The position numbers and the translations under genes are program-made. From contig DAISGD010000021.1 of NCBI GenBank assembly GCA_036823295.1, positions 1 through 51,586 on the forward strand: a stretch of DNA of 51,586 bases. Direction: 5' to 3'. Positions 13,952 through 22,348 of the stretch are shown one piece after another. Position 1 is the stretch's first letter. Every line of letters starts with the position of its first letter. The notes below the pieces were generated by a model. That model was given only the letters and a program-made list of their open reading frames with translations. It was not told where the DNA came from and searched no databases. Source of the DNA: UBA4742 sp002403895 (GTDB lineage: Bacteria; Actinomycetota; Acidimicrobiia; Acidimicrobiales; Acidimicrobilacustridaceae).

Positions 13952-16252
13952 GGCCTGTAGGGCGGCGATGGCACCGGCTTTGTCGAGGGGCTCGTTGCCA
14001 TTGCCACACTTGGGCGATTGCACGCACGATGGGCACCCGTCACTGCAACGGCACGCCGTCACCACCTCCAGCGTGGCCGCCAGGTGGCGGTCGGCGCTGG
14101 CGTAGCCCAGCTCGGCGATGCCCGCCCCTCCGGGGTAACCGTCGTAGATGACGATGGTGGGCAGGCCCGTCTCGGGCTGTAGCGGTGTCGACAACCCGCC
14201 CACGTCCCAGCGGTCGCAGATGGTGAATAGGGGCAGCAGCCCGATGGCAGCGTGCTCGATGGCGTGCAGGGTGCCGGGCACCGCTCCTGGTCCGATGCCG
14301 GCCTCGGCCAGGAGGTCCCACTCGAGCACGTACCAGAACGCCCGCGTGGTCAGCTGGCCCGGGGGGAGGAACAGCTCCTCGGTGCCCAGCAGCTCGCCGC
14401 TGAAGGTGTCGAAGCGCTGGTAGCCGACCACCCGGGAGACGACCTGGACCGTGCCGAGCGCCAGCTGGCTGTGACCCACTGGCCGGGTGGCCTCGGTCCC
14501 CAGGATGGTCACCTGTGTCTCGCTACGGGGCTGGGTCCACTCGCCGCCATCGGCCGGTTCCACGATTGCGGCGCCGTCGTCCAGGTCGAGCTCGGTGACC
14601 CGGTAGGACTGGCCCTGGTGCAGGTAGACGGCTCCGGGGTGGACGATCCGGCACGCCCGGCCGCGATCCACGGTGCCGATCAGCGTCCCGTCGGCCCGGG
14701 CGATGCGGACCTCGTCACCCGACCCACTGCGCAGCCCCACCCCGTGGGTGGGCCAGCCCCGCCCGGCCCACACCGCCAGTGGCCAGTGGGCCGAGCCCCG
14801 TCGCCGATCGCGGACCTTGAGCCGGTCGTCGAGCACGAGGGCCCGCACGCCGTCGTCGAGGAGTCCCGGCCACCAGCGCTCGTCGATGTGGCCCAGGGGT
14901 TGCTCGTGGGCGGCGCAGGCCAGGTGGGCGTGGAGCACGTACGGATTGGCTGGATTGATGACCGCCGGCTCGGGGGAGCGGCAGAAGACTTGGTCGGGAT
15001 GGGCCATGTACCACTGGTCGAGCTGGTCATCGCCGGCCACCAGGATCACCGTGGAGTCCTGCGCTTCGCGCCCCGCCCGACCCGCCTGTTGCCACATCGA
15101 GGCGATGGTGCCGGGGAACCCGTTGAGGACGCAGGCATCTAGCCCGCCCACGTCGATGCCCAACTCGAGCGCGGTGGTGGCCACCACGCCCCGTAACTGG
15201 CCGCCGAACAGCTCGGTCTCGATCTCGCGCCGCTCGGCCGTGAGGTACCCCCCGCGGTAGGGGCGGACCAGCTCGGCCAGGTGCGGAGGGAGTCGGCGGC
15301 GGACCTCGGCGGCGATCAACTCGGTGCCCTTGCGGCTACGACAGAACGTGATGGTGCGCGAGCCGCGGACGATGAGCTCGGCCATCAGCGCCGCGGTCTC
15401 GCGGTTGGCCGACGGTGCCTTTCCTGTGCCTCCGATGGGGTCGATGGCCGGCACCGGTTGCAGCGGTGACGAGGTGGCGGTGGGGTTCCACAGCACGAAG
15501 CGGCGACATCCCCGTGGCGAGCCATCGTCGGTGACCTCGACCACGTCGAGCCCGCACAGATCGCTGGCCAGGCGGCCCGGCTCACCGATGGTGGCCGACG
15601 AGAAGATGAAGGTCGGATCGGACCCGTAGATGGCGCACAGCCGCCGGAGTCGCCGCAGCAGGTGGGCTACGTGCGTGCCGAAGACCCCGCGCAACACGTG
15701 CAACTCGTCGATCACGACGTAGTCGAGCCGCATCAAGAACGTCGCCCACCGGGCATGGTGGGGAAGGATCCCGTGGTGGAGCATCTCGGGGTTGGTCAGC
15801 ACAACGTTGGCGTTGGCGCGCACCCAGGTGCGCTCTTCGGGCCCGCTGTCGCCGTCATAGGTGGCGGCCACCAAGCGAGGCGTCTCCAGGGCAGTGAGGG
15901 CTCGGAGCTGGTCTTGGGCCAGGGCCTTGGTGGGGAACACCAACAGCGAGGACGAGGGCCGAACCGGGGCGCCCACCGCTTCGGCGATGGGGACCTGGTA
16001 GCACAGCGATTTGCCGGATGCCGTTCCGGTGGCGATGGCCACCGATCGGCCGGCCCGGGCCAGATCGATGGCCTGGGCCTGATGGGTCCAGAAGCGATCG
16101 ACCGGGAGCCGCTCGGCCAGGGCGGGTGGCAGTGGGGTGGCGAGCTCGGCGAAACGAGCCGACCGGGCAGGCAGCACCTCGAGATGGACCAACCGCGGAT
16201 CGTCGGCCAGGGAGCCGAGCAGATCGTCGGGATGGGTGGTGGTGAGCGCCAT
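13925..16252 (-). CDS. DEAD/DEAH-box DNA helicase with DUF1998-type Cys cluster (MrfA/Rv3649-like)
   Basis: The protein is 775 residues. An SF2 helicase core has Walker A ATGTASGKSLCYQVP, the Walker B/DEAH box VIDELH, motif III SSATIGEP, and motifs V-VI VATTALELGIDVGGLD and QQAGRAGREAQ. The C-terminus holds the cluster CRCSDGCPSCVQSPKCGN, the four-Cys metal site of DUF1998-containing MrfA/YprA helicases, which act in mitomycin-type DNA repair. Cluster and core are both intact. I chose the ATG at 16252, which has AAGGA nearby. A longer frame to 16366 would cross the promoter region. It is convergent with the tad operon, as Rv3649 is in mycobacteria. Confidence 0.93.
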   Translation of the reverse strand: MALTTTHPDDLLGSLADDPRLVHLEVLPARSARFAELATPLPPALAERLPVDRFWTHQAQAIDLARAGRSVAIATGTASGKSLCYQVPIAEAVGAPVRPSSSLLVFPTKALAQDQLRALTALETPRLVAATYDGDSGPEERTWVRANANVVLTNPEMLHHGILPHHARWATFLMRLDYVVIDELHVLRGVFGTHVAHLLRRLRRLCAIYGSDPTFIFSSATIGEPGRLASDLCGLDVVEVTDDGSPRGCRRFVLWNPTATSSPLQPVPAIDPIGGTGKAPSANRETAALMAELIVRGSRTITFCRSRKGTELIAAEVRRRLPPHLAELVRPYRGGYLTAERREIETELFGGQLRGVVATTALELGIDVGGLDACVLNGFPGTIASMWQQAGRAGREAQDSTVILVAGDDQLDQWYMAHPDQVFCRSPEPAVINPANPYVLHAHLACAAHEQPLGHIDERWWPGLLDDGVRALVLDDRLKVRDRRRGSAHWPLAVWAGRGWPTHGVGLRSGSGDEVRIARADGTLIGTVDRGRACRIVHPGAVYLHQGQSYRVTELDLDDGAAIVEPADGGEWTQPRSETQVTILGTEATRPVGHSQLALGTVQVVSRVVGYQRFDTFSGELLGTEELFLPPGQLTTRAFWYVLEWDLLAEAGIGPGAVPGTLHAIEHAAIGLLPLFTICDRWDVGGLSTPLQPETGLPTIVIYDGYPGGAGIAELGYASADRHLAATLEVVTACRCSDGCPSCVQSPKCGNGNEPLDKAGAIAALQALLSGADPG

Positions 16253-16296
16253 AGGCGGTCCTTGAGTCGACGGACGCAGGGGTGACCGGCCCGACC

Positions 16297-16302
16297 AGTG
16301 TA
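16297..16302 (-). promoter_or_regulatory. Putative -10 box (TACACT) for the helicase gene
   Basis: On the minus strand TACACT lies 45 bases upstream of the helicase ATG, in the 146-bp space shared with the divergent STAS gene. No convincing -35 hexamer is visible. Confidence 0.35.
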
Positions 16303-16398
16303 GGAGTTGCGCCGCCGTAACTACAGGGGTGAAAGTCCGGGCCGCAATCGGGTCCGCTAGCCTCAAGGTGTCGCTATCGCCGTTCTGGGAGGCTCGTC

Positions 16399-16794
16399 GT
16401 GTTATTCGCTCTCGACGTGACCGAGCGGGACGGCTGGGAGATCGTGGAGGTCACCGGCGAGCTCGAATTGGCGACCGCTCCCCGTCTCCGCCAGCAGGTG
16501 GTCAGCCTGGTGGGGGCCAACTGTGTGCGGGTGGTGCTCGATCTCACCAGGGTCGACTTCATCGATTCCGTCGGCCTGGGGGTGGTGGTGGGAGCGCTGA
16601 AACGCACCCGAGGACGAGGCGGCGATCTTCGTGTGGTTGCGCCCCAGGAGCGGGTGCGGTCGTTATTCGCCGTGACCCGTCTGGACGAGATCATCGAGGT
16701 GGTCGACAGCGTGGAGGCCGCGCTGGGGGCCGGTCCCGTGCCCAGTGCACCGACGGAGTCGTCCCGGTCAGCGGAGCAGCGGATCGATGGGTGA
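16399..16794 (+). CDS. STAS-domain anti-sigma factor antagonist
   Basis: The protein is 131 residues. A STAS fold occupies residues 1-110, with the signature VDFIDSVGLGVVVGALKRTR. The Ser in DFIDS is the position phosphorylated in SpoIIAA/RsbV proteins. In the usual partner switch the unphosphorylated form binds the anti-sigma kinase and frees the sigma factor. The next gene encodes such a kinase and starts 8 bp before this gene ends, so they form one regulatory pair. The GTG start at 16399 has GGGAGG at 16387-16392. The C-terminal 20 residues are polar and probably unstructured. Confidence 0.9.
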   Translation: MLFALDVTERDGWEIVEVTGELELATAPRLRQQVVSLVGANCVRVVLDLTRVDFIDSVGLGVVVGALKRTRGRGGDLRVVAPQERVRSLFAVTRLDEIIEVVDSVEAALGAGPVPSAPTESSRSAEQRIDG

Positions 16795-17212
16795 GGTACG
16801 CCTCGAGATCCCGGCCCGGCCCGAGTACCTGGGACTGGCCCGCCAGGTGGTGGCCGCCGCGGCCGCGGTCGAGCCGACGTTCCGCGACGAGCGCATCGAC
16901 GCGCTGCGGATCGCGGTGTCCGAGGCCACCACCAACGCCATCGAGGCGCACGCCGATCTCGATCGCGACGAACGCATCGTGATCCGCTGCAACCTGGAGG
17001 ACGATCAGATCGAGGTCGAGGTGGTGGATCGCGGGACGGGGTTCGACGCCGACCTGCCGGCCATGCCGGATCCCACTGGCGCCGACCGCCTCGAACAGGA
17101 GCACGGCTTGGGCTTGCCGCTCATTCGGGTCTTGGCCGACGAGGCGGAGATCCGCTCGGACGAGGGAGGCACCGCGGTGCGCCTCGTCGTCTACCGCTCC
17201 CCCCGCTCCTGA
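16787..17212 (+). CDS. RsbW/SpoIIAB-like anti-sigma factor, HATPase_c kinase
   Basis: The protein is 141 residues with a GHKL ATPase fold: the N box ALRIAVSEATTNAIEAH, the G1 box VVDRGTGFDADLP and the G2 box EHGLGLPLIRVLADEAEI. This matches serine-kinase anti-sigma factors that phosphorylate a STAS antagonist. The ATG at 16787 overlaps the STAS gene by 8 bp. No sigma-B/F-type sigma gene is adjacent, so the target sigma factor is elsewhere or the pair regulates something else. An upstream ATG at 16745 lies within the STAS frame and would add 14 basic residues unlike the family. Confidence 0.88.
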   Translation: MGEVRLEIPARPEYLGLARQVVAAAAAVEPTFRDERIDALRIAVSEATTNAIEAHADLDRDERIVIRCNLEDDQIEVEVVDRGTGFDADLPAMPDPTGADRLEQEHGLGLPLIRVLADEAEIRSDEGGTAVRLVVYRSPRS

Positions 17213-17221
17213 TCTCCGTGG

Positions 17222-17740
17222 TCAGCCGAGCGCGAAGCGCACGGTGATGGTGACATCGGTCGACACCTGCCCCGGGTTGATCGGGGTCGCTTGGCTGTCG
17301 GCCACGGCCGCCCCGACGGACCGGAATTGCAGCTGGTTGGGGGTCACCGTCTCGTTGATGGCCTGGGCCTCGCCCAACCCCCGCCCGCTGAGCTGGCCGA
17401 ACTGGTCGGCCTTGGCCTTGGCGTCGCCGTAGGCCTCCTCGCGGGCCTGGGTGAGCAGCGCCTTGTTGTCCTCCAGGGAGAACGACACCCCCTGAACGGC
17501 GGCGTCGTTGCCTCCGGCCGCGGGGGCGGCGTCGATGATGGCGCCCGCCCCCTTGATGTCGTGGATCTTCACCGTGACGGTGTTGTTGACCAGGTAGCCG
17601 TCGGGCACCTGTTTGTTGTTGGCGGACGTGAACGAAGGCTGGACCGAATAGTTCTGCGTCTGCACGTCTTTGGCGTCGACGCCTTTGGCGGCCAGCGCGG
17701 CGGTCACGGCCGTGGTGGTGGCGGCGTTGCACGGGAGGAC
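17222..17740 (-). pseudogene. 5'-truncated SIMPL (DUF541) domain gene
   Basis: The frame encodes the C-terminal two-thirds of a SIMPL domain: NAATTTAVTAALAAKGVDAK, QTQNYSVQP, DGYLVNNTVTVKIHDI, then the helix with AREEAYGDAKAKADQFGQLS and the strand STDVTITVRFALG. The expected signal peptide and first strands (about 70-90 residues) are absent. Going upstream, similarity ends near 17740, where the frame becomes Arg-rich and is the out-of-frame complement of the acyl-CoA dehydrogenase end. The first usable start, GTG 17707, would begin in the middle of the domain. I read this as a deletion remnant. An assembly join is the alternative. Confidence 0.65.
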
Positions 17741-18972
17741 GAATACCGGCGAGCGACGGGTTCCGCGTCTTCGTACTTTCGCAGCTCGCGGCGGGCGAGC
17801 TGCATGCGGTGGACCTCGTCGGGTCCGTCGGCCAGGCGCAGGGTGCGTAGCCCGGCGTACATGGCCGCCAGGGGGAAGTCATCGCTTACCCCGGCGCCGC
17901 CGTGGGCCTGGATGGCTCGGTCGACCACCCGAAGGGCGACGTTGGGAGCGACCACCTTGATGGCGGAGATCTCGGTGCGCGCCCCCTTGTTGCCTACCGT
18001 GTCCATCAGCCACGCTGCCTTCATGGTCAGGAGGCGGACCTGGTCGATCTCGATGCGGCTGTTGGCAATCCATTCCTGGATCACGCCTTGTTCGGCCAGT
18101 GTCTTGCCGAAGGCCACGCGGTGCTGCACCCGCCGGCACATGAGTTCGAGGGCTCGCTCGGCCATACCGATGCAGCGCATGCAGTGATGGATGCGGCCGG
18201 GGCCGAGGCGCGCCTGGGCGATGGCGAACCCGCCACCCTCCTCGCCGAGCAGGCTGGTCACGGGGACGCGCACGTCCTCAAACAGCAACTCGCAGTGCCC
18301 CTCGCGGTCCTGGTAGCCGAACACCGGCAGGGCCCGGACGTTGGTCAACCCGGGGCTCTCCATGGGGACCAGCACCATCGACTGCTGAAGGTGACGGGGA
18401 CCCTCTGGGTTGGTCTTGCCCATGAGGATCGCCACCTTGCAGCGGTGGGAGGCGGCGCCGGAGATCCACCACTTGCGCCCGTTGATCACGTAGTCGTCCC
18501 CGTCGCGAACGATCGAGCACTCGATGTTGGTGGCATCACTGGAGGCGACGGCCGGCTCGGTCATGGCGAAGCACGAACGGATCTCGCCTTCCAGCAGCGG
18601 CTGGAGCCACTCCTCCTGCTGGGCCGGCGTGCCGAACATGGTGAGGATCTCCATGTTGCCGGTGTCGGGAGCGGAGCAGTTGCAGGCTTCTGAGGCCAGC
18701 GGGCTGCGACCCAGGGTCTCGGCCAGGGCGGCGTACTCGACGTTGCTGAGCCCCTCGGTCCATTGCGTCTTGTGGGGCAGGAACAGGTTCCAGAGCCCCC
18801 GAGCCCGGGCCTCGGTCTTCAGGACCTCGATGACCGGCGGATGGAAATGGGGGTCCCCCGAGGCGGCCATCTGGTCTCGGTAGACCGGTTCGGCCGGGTA
18901 GACGTAGCTGTCCATGAACTCGAGCAGCAGTGACTGCAGATCCTGGGCCTTCGGGCTGAGTTCGAAATCCAT
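17704..18972 (-). CDS. Acyl-CoA dehydrogenase (second copy, ACAD10/11-like), C-terminus altered
   Basis: The protein is 422 residues with the usual motifs: FAMTEPAVASSDATNIE, INGRKWWISGAA, RLGPGRIHHCMRCIGMAERA, QAHGGAGVSDDFPLAAMYAG and LADGPDEVHRMQLARRELRK. It oxidises an acyl-CoA with FAD; the substrate is unknown. After the family end (near RKYED) about 20 residues follow, ending ATPPPPRP. These are the out-of-frame reading of the SIMPL remnant, so the native stop was probably lost in the same deletion. The flavin region differs from the first copy in that GAGAD is replaced by AVASSD. The ATG at 18972 is 18 bp below the cupin stop, suggesting one operon. Confidence 0.88.
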   Translation of the reverse strand: MDFELSPKAQDLQSLLLEFMDSYVYPAEPVYRDQMAASGDPHFHPPVIEVLKTEARARGLWNLFLPHKTQWTEGLSNVEYAALAETLGRSPLASEACNCSAPDTGNMEILTMFGTPAQQEEWLQPLLEGEIRSCFAMTEPAVASSDATNIECSIVRDGDDYVINGRKWWISGAASHRCKVAILMGKTNPEGPRHLQQSMVLVPMESPGLTNVRALPVFGYQDREGHCELLFEDVRVPVTSLLGEEGGGFAIAQARLGPGRIHHCMRCIGMAERALELMCRRVQHRVAFGKTLAEQGVIQEWIANSRIEIDQVRLLTMKAAWLMDTVGNKGARTEISAIKVVAPNVALRVVDRAIQAHGGAGVSDDFPLAAMYAGLRTLRLADGPDEVHRMQLARRELRKYEDAEPVARRYSSSRATPPPPRP

Positions 18973-18990
18973 CGGTTCCCCCGGGCCCGA

Positions 18991-19377
18991 TCAGTCGGGG
19001 GCCCTGCCGTAGTCGTCGGAATAGCGGACGATGTCATCTTCCCCGAAGTAGTCACCCAACTGCACTTCGATGAACACCAACTCATCGTCTCCGGGGTTGC
19101 TCATGCGGTGGGCTCCACCCAGCGGGATGTCGATGGCTTGGCCCGGCACGAGGTCGTGGTCGACGCCGTCGAGGGTGATCCGGGCGGAGCCGGACACGAT
19201 GAGCCAGTGCTCGCTGCGGCGGGCGTGGGACTGGTAGCTGAGCCGTTCTCCGGGGTCGACGGTGATGCGCTTCACCTTGTAGTTCGGGCGTTCGTCCAGC
19301 ACCGTGAAGGTGCCCCAGGGGCGGCGTTCGAAGACCGGAGAGTCTGTCGTCGAAGGGGTCTGATCGGTCGTAGGCAT
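18991..19377 (-). CDS. Cupin, mannose-6-phosphate isomerase type II-like
   Basis: The protein is 128 residues and consists of one cupin domain. The opening RPWGTFTVLDERPNYKVKRI and the end VQLGDYFGEDDIVRYSDDYG are the signature of the C-terminal isomerase domain of ManC-type bifunctional enzymes. Metal-ligand positions are present (YQSHARRSEHWLIVSG and the later AHRM). It could interconvert mannose-6-phosphate and fructose-6-phosphate, although stand-alone domains of this kind are often uncharacterised. It is divergent from topA and lies 18 bp upstream of the second acyl-CoA dehydrogenase. Confidence 0.82.
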   Translation of the reverse strand: MPTTDQTPSTTDSPVFERRPWGTFTVLDERPNYKVKRITVDPGERLSYQSHARRSEHWLIVSGSARITLDGVDHDLVPGQAIDIPLGGAHRMSNPGDDELVFIEVQLGDYFGEDDIVRYSDDYGRAPD

Positions 19378-19415
19378 CCGGGAAGTATGGCCGACCTGGT
19401 GTGGTCAGCGAAATG

Positions 19416-19444
19416 TTGACGTTTGACAGGACGGCGCCTGTGCT
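19416..19444 (+). promoter_or_regulatory. Putative topA promoter
   Basis: TTGACG (19416-19421) and TGTGCT (19439-19444) are 17 bp apart. A second -35-like TTGACA is at 19423-19428. The predicted transcript starts close to the topA ATG at 19460. The tandem TTGAC elements are notable because supercoiling often tunes topA promoters. Confidence 0.45.
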
Positions 19445-19459
19445 CTCAACCTGTCGGCA

Positions 19460-22300
19460 ATGAGTGGTCCCCTGGTCATCGTCGAGTCACCCGCCAAGGC
19501 GCGCACCATCCAGCGTTTCCTGGCCGACTCCGACGCGCTCGATGGCGACGTGGTGGTGGAGGCGTCGGTGGGACACATCCGGGACCTCCCAGCCCGCGCC
19601 GGCGACGTTCCCGACGCTTACAAACGTCAGTGGGAGATCCTCGGCATCGAGGTCGACAACGACTTCAAGCCCCTCTATGTGGTGAGCGCCGACAAGCGCG
19701 ATCGCATCCGGGATCTGAAGAAGCTGATGAAGGACGCGACCGAGCTCTATCTCGCCACCGATGAGGATCGCGAGGGAGAGGCCATTTCGTGGCACCTGCT
19801 CGAGGTGCTCAATCCGCCGCCCTCGCTGCCGGTCAAGCGGATGGTGTTCCACGAGATCACACCGCAGGCCATCCGCGAAGCCATCGAGAACCCGCGCGAC
19901 ATCGACCGCCGCCTGGTGGATGCCCAAGAGGCGCGGCGGCTGCTCGACCGCATTTACGGCTACGGCCCACTGGCCAGCGCGGCGCGCCAGAAGGTGGGAC
20001 AGGGCACGACGGTCGGGCGGGTGCAGAGCGTGGCCATCCGGCTCATCGTGGAGCGCGAGCGCGAGCGCATGCAGTTCGTGAGCGCGTCGTACTGGGATCT
20101 GGAAGGTGAGTTCTCGACCCGGGCCACCGGCACCGGCACTACCAAGGGCCGCCGCTTCTCCGCCACCTTGGTGCAACTCGATGGCCGGCGCTTGGCCACC
20201 GGCAAGGACTTCGGCGAGGACGGGGCCCTGCGGGGCGAGGTGGCCCTGCTCGATCAAGCGTCGGCCAGCGGCTTGGCCCAGGACCTGGGCGGAGCGGACT
20301 TCTCGGTGCGGCGAGTCGAGCGCAAGCCCTATCGGCGCCGTCCCGCAGCCCCTTTCATCACCTCGACGTTCCAGCAGGAGGCGGGGCGCAAGCTGCGCCT
20401 GTCGTCGTCGATGGCGATGCGGTCGGCCCAGAGCCTCTACGAGGCGGGCTACATCACCTACATGCGCACCGACTCAACCACGCTCAGCGACACCGCCCTG
20501 GCGGCGGCGCGACGGGAGATCGCTGAACGGTACGGCGCGCAATACCTGCCCGACTCGCCCCGCCTCTACGCCAAGAAGGTCAAGAACGCACAGGAGGCCC
20601 ACGAAGCGATCCGCCCGGCCGGCGACTCGTTCCGTTCGCCCGACGACGTCGCCCGCGAGGTGAACGCCAACGACGCCAAGGTCTACGAACTCATCTGGAA
20701 GCGGACGATCGCTTCCCAGATGACCGATGCCACCGGCGAGACGGTGACGGTCCGGCTCGGGGCGATCAGCACCTCGGGGCGCGACGCCGAGTTCTCCACC
20801 AGCGGCACCATCATCGCCCATCAAGGATTCCGGCTGGCCTATGTGGCCGACCGCGACGAGGGCGACGACGCCGACGAACAAGAACGCCAACTGCCGGCCA
20901 TGACCGAAGGGGATGGCCTCGACGTCCACGCCCTCGAACCCAACGGCCATGACACCCAACCGCCAGCCCGCTTTACCGAGGCCTCGCTGGTGAAGCGGCT
21001 CGAGGAGCTGGGCATCGGGCGCCCGTCCACCTACGCCTCCACCATCAAGACCATCCAGGATCGCGAGTACGTCTGGAAGAAGGGCACGGCGCTGGTCCCT
21101 TCGTTCAAGGCGTTCGCGGTGGTGAACCTGCTCGAGCAGAACTTCCCCGAGATGGTGGATTACGCCTTCACCGCCCGTATGGAAGACGACCTGGACCAGA
21201 TCGCCGGTGGCGACGAGGAACTGGTGCCGTGGTTGGCCGAATTCTATTTCGGTCCGGCCGACGAACACGGCCAGCGAGCCGGCGGGCTCAAGGAGAAGGT
21301 GTCGGCTCGACTCGATGACATCGACGCGGCGGCGGTGAATGCCATACCCATCGGACTCGACCCCGATGGCGTGCTCATCGTGGCCAGGCCCGGTCGGGAC
21401 AACTCTCCGTATCTGATGCGGGGCGATGACACCGCCGGCATCCCACCTTCGCTGGCCCCCGACGAGTTGACGGTTGAGAAGGCACTCGAGCTACTCGCCG
21501 CACCGAAGGGTGGGCGAGAGCTGGGCACCGACCCGGCGACGGGACTGCCCATCTACGCCAAGACCGGGCGCTTCGGGCCCTACGTGCAACTCGGTGACTA
21601 CGACGAAGACGGCGAGACCAAGCCCAAGATGGCGTCGCTGTTCAAGACCATGACGGTCGAGCGGGTGACGGTGGCTGACGCCCTCCAACTGCTGGCCCTC
21701 CCCCGGACGGTGGGGATCGATCCGGCTGACGGGCGGGAGATCACGGCCCAGAACGGCAAGTTTGGGCCCTACCTCCAGAAGGTGGATGCCGACGGCAAGA
21801 AAGACAGCCGCAGCCTGACCACCGAGGAACAGCTGCTGACCGCCTCGCTGGACGAGGCCTTGGCTCTCTTTGCCCAACCCAAGCTGCGGCGGGGTCAGGT
21901 GGCCAAGCCCCCGATGCGCGATCTGAGCGTCGACTCCGTCAGCGGTAAGCCCATGGTGATCAAGGACGGCCGGTTTGGGCCCTACGTCACCGACGGCGAG
22001 ACCAACGCGTCGCTGCGCAAGTCCGACGACGTCGACTCCATCACCGACGAACGGGCCATGGAACTGCTGGCTGACCGCCGGGAGCGGGGACCGGTCAAGA
22101 AGACGGCGGCCAAGAAGACCGCGGAGAAGCCGACGGCGAAGAAGTCAGCCGCCAAGAAGGCGGGGGCGAGGAAGGCTCCGGCCAAGAAGGCCGCGGCCAA
22201 GAAGTCGACGGCCAAGAAGCCGGCCCGCGCGGTGACGCCGCAAGCGGTGGCCGACGCCGCGGCGACGGGCAACGCGCCTGCCGCGGACGAACCGTTCTGA
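19460..22300 (+). CDS. topA: DNA topoisomerase I
   Basis: The protein is 946 residues, type IA. The Toprim domain at the N-terminus starts GPLVIVESPAKA and includes ATDEDREGEAISWHL, the acidic metal site. The cleavage domain has the catalytic Tyr334 in YITYMRTDSTTLSD, followed by IGRPSTYASTIKTI. The C-terminal half has no Cys zinc fingers. It has several Topo-C repeats with the pattern GRFGPYVQLGDY, GKFGPYLQKVD and GRFGPYVTDGET, as in other actinobacteria. The last 70 residues are a Lys/Ala-rich tail of AAKK-type repeats that aids DNA binding and processivity. It relaxes negative supercoils. The ATG at 19460 lacks a strong ribosome site. Confidence 0.98.
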   Translation: MSGPLVIVESPAKARTIQRFLADSDALDGDVVVEASVGHIRDLPARAGDVPDAYKRQWEILGIEVDNDFKPLYVVSADKRDRIRDLKKLMKDATELYLATDEDREGEAISWHLLEVLNPPPSLPVKRMVFHEITPQAIREAIENPRDIDRRLVDAQEARRLLDRIYGYGPLASAARQKVGQGTTVGRVQSVAIRLIVERERERMQFVSASYWDLEGEFSTRATGTGTTKGRRFSATLVQLDGRRLATGKDFGEDGALRGEVALLDQASASGLAQDLGGADFSVRRVERKPYRRRPAAPFITSTFQQEAGRKLRLSSSMAMRSAQSLYEAGYITYMRTDSTTLSDTALAAARREIAERYGAQYLPDSPRLYAKKVKNAQEAHEAIRPAGDSFRSPDDVAREVNANDAKVYELIWKRTIASQMTDATGETVTVRLGAISTSGRDAEFSTSGTIIAHQGFRLAYVADRDEGDDADEQERQLPAMTEGDGLDVHALEPNGHDTQPPARFTEASLVKRLEELGIGRPSTYASTIKTIQDREYVWKKGTALVPSFKAFAVVNLLEQNFPEMVDYAFTARMEDDLDQIAGGDEELVPWLAEFYFGPADEHGQRAGGLKEKVSARLDDIDAAAVNAIPIGLDPDGVLIVARPGRDNSPYLMRGDDTAGIPPSLAPDELTVEKALELLAAPKGGRELGTDPATGLPIYAKTGRFGPYVQLGDYDEDGETKPKMASLFKTMTVERVTVADALQLLALPRTVGIDPADGREITAQNGKFGPYLQKVDADGKKDSRSLTTEEQLLTASLDEALALFAQPKLRRGQVAKPPMRDLSVDSVSGKPMVIKDGRFGPYVTDGETNASLRKSDDVDSITDERAMELLADRRERGPVKKTAAKKTAEKPTAKKSAAKKAGARKAPAKKAAAKKSTAKKPARAVTPQAVADAAATGNAPAADEPF

Positions 22301-22348
22301 CCCAGGCATGGCGCGAGCGCCCCCCCGTGGCGCTCTAACGTTCGCATC

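Noticed and set aside
22080..22240. Short repeated AAGAAG-type units at the end of topA
   Set aside because: These encode the Lys/Ala-rich tail normal for actinobacterial topoisomerase I; they are not a mobile repeat.
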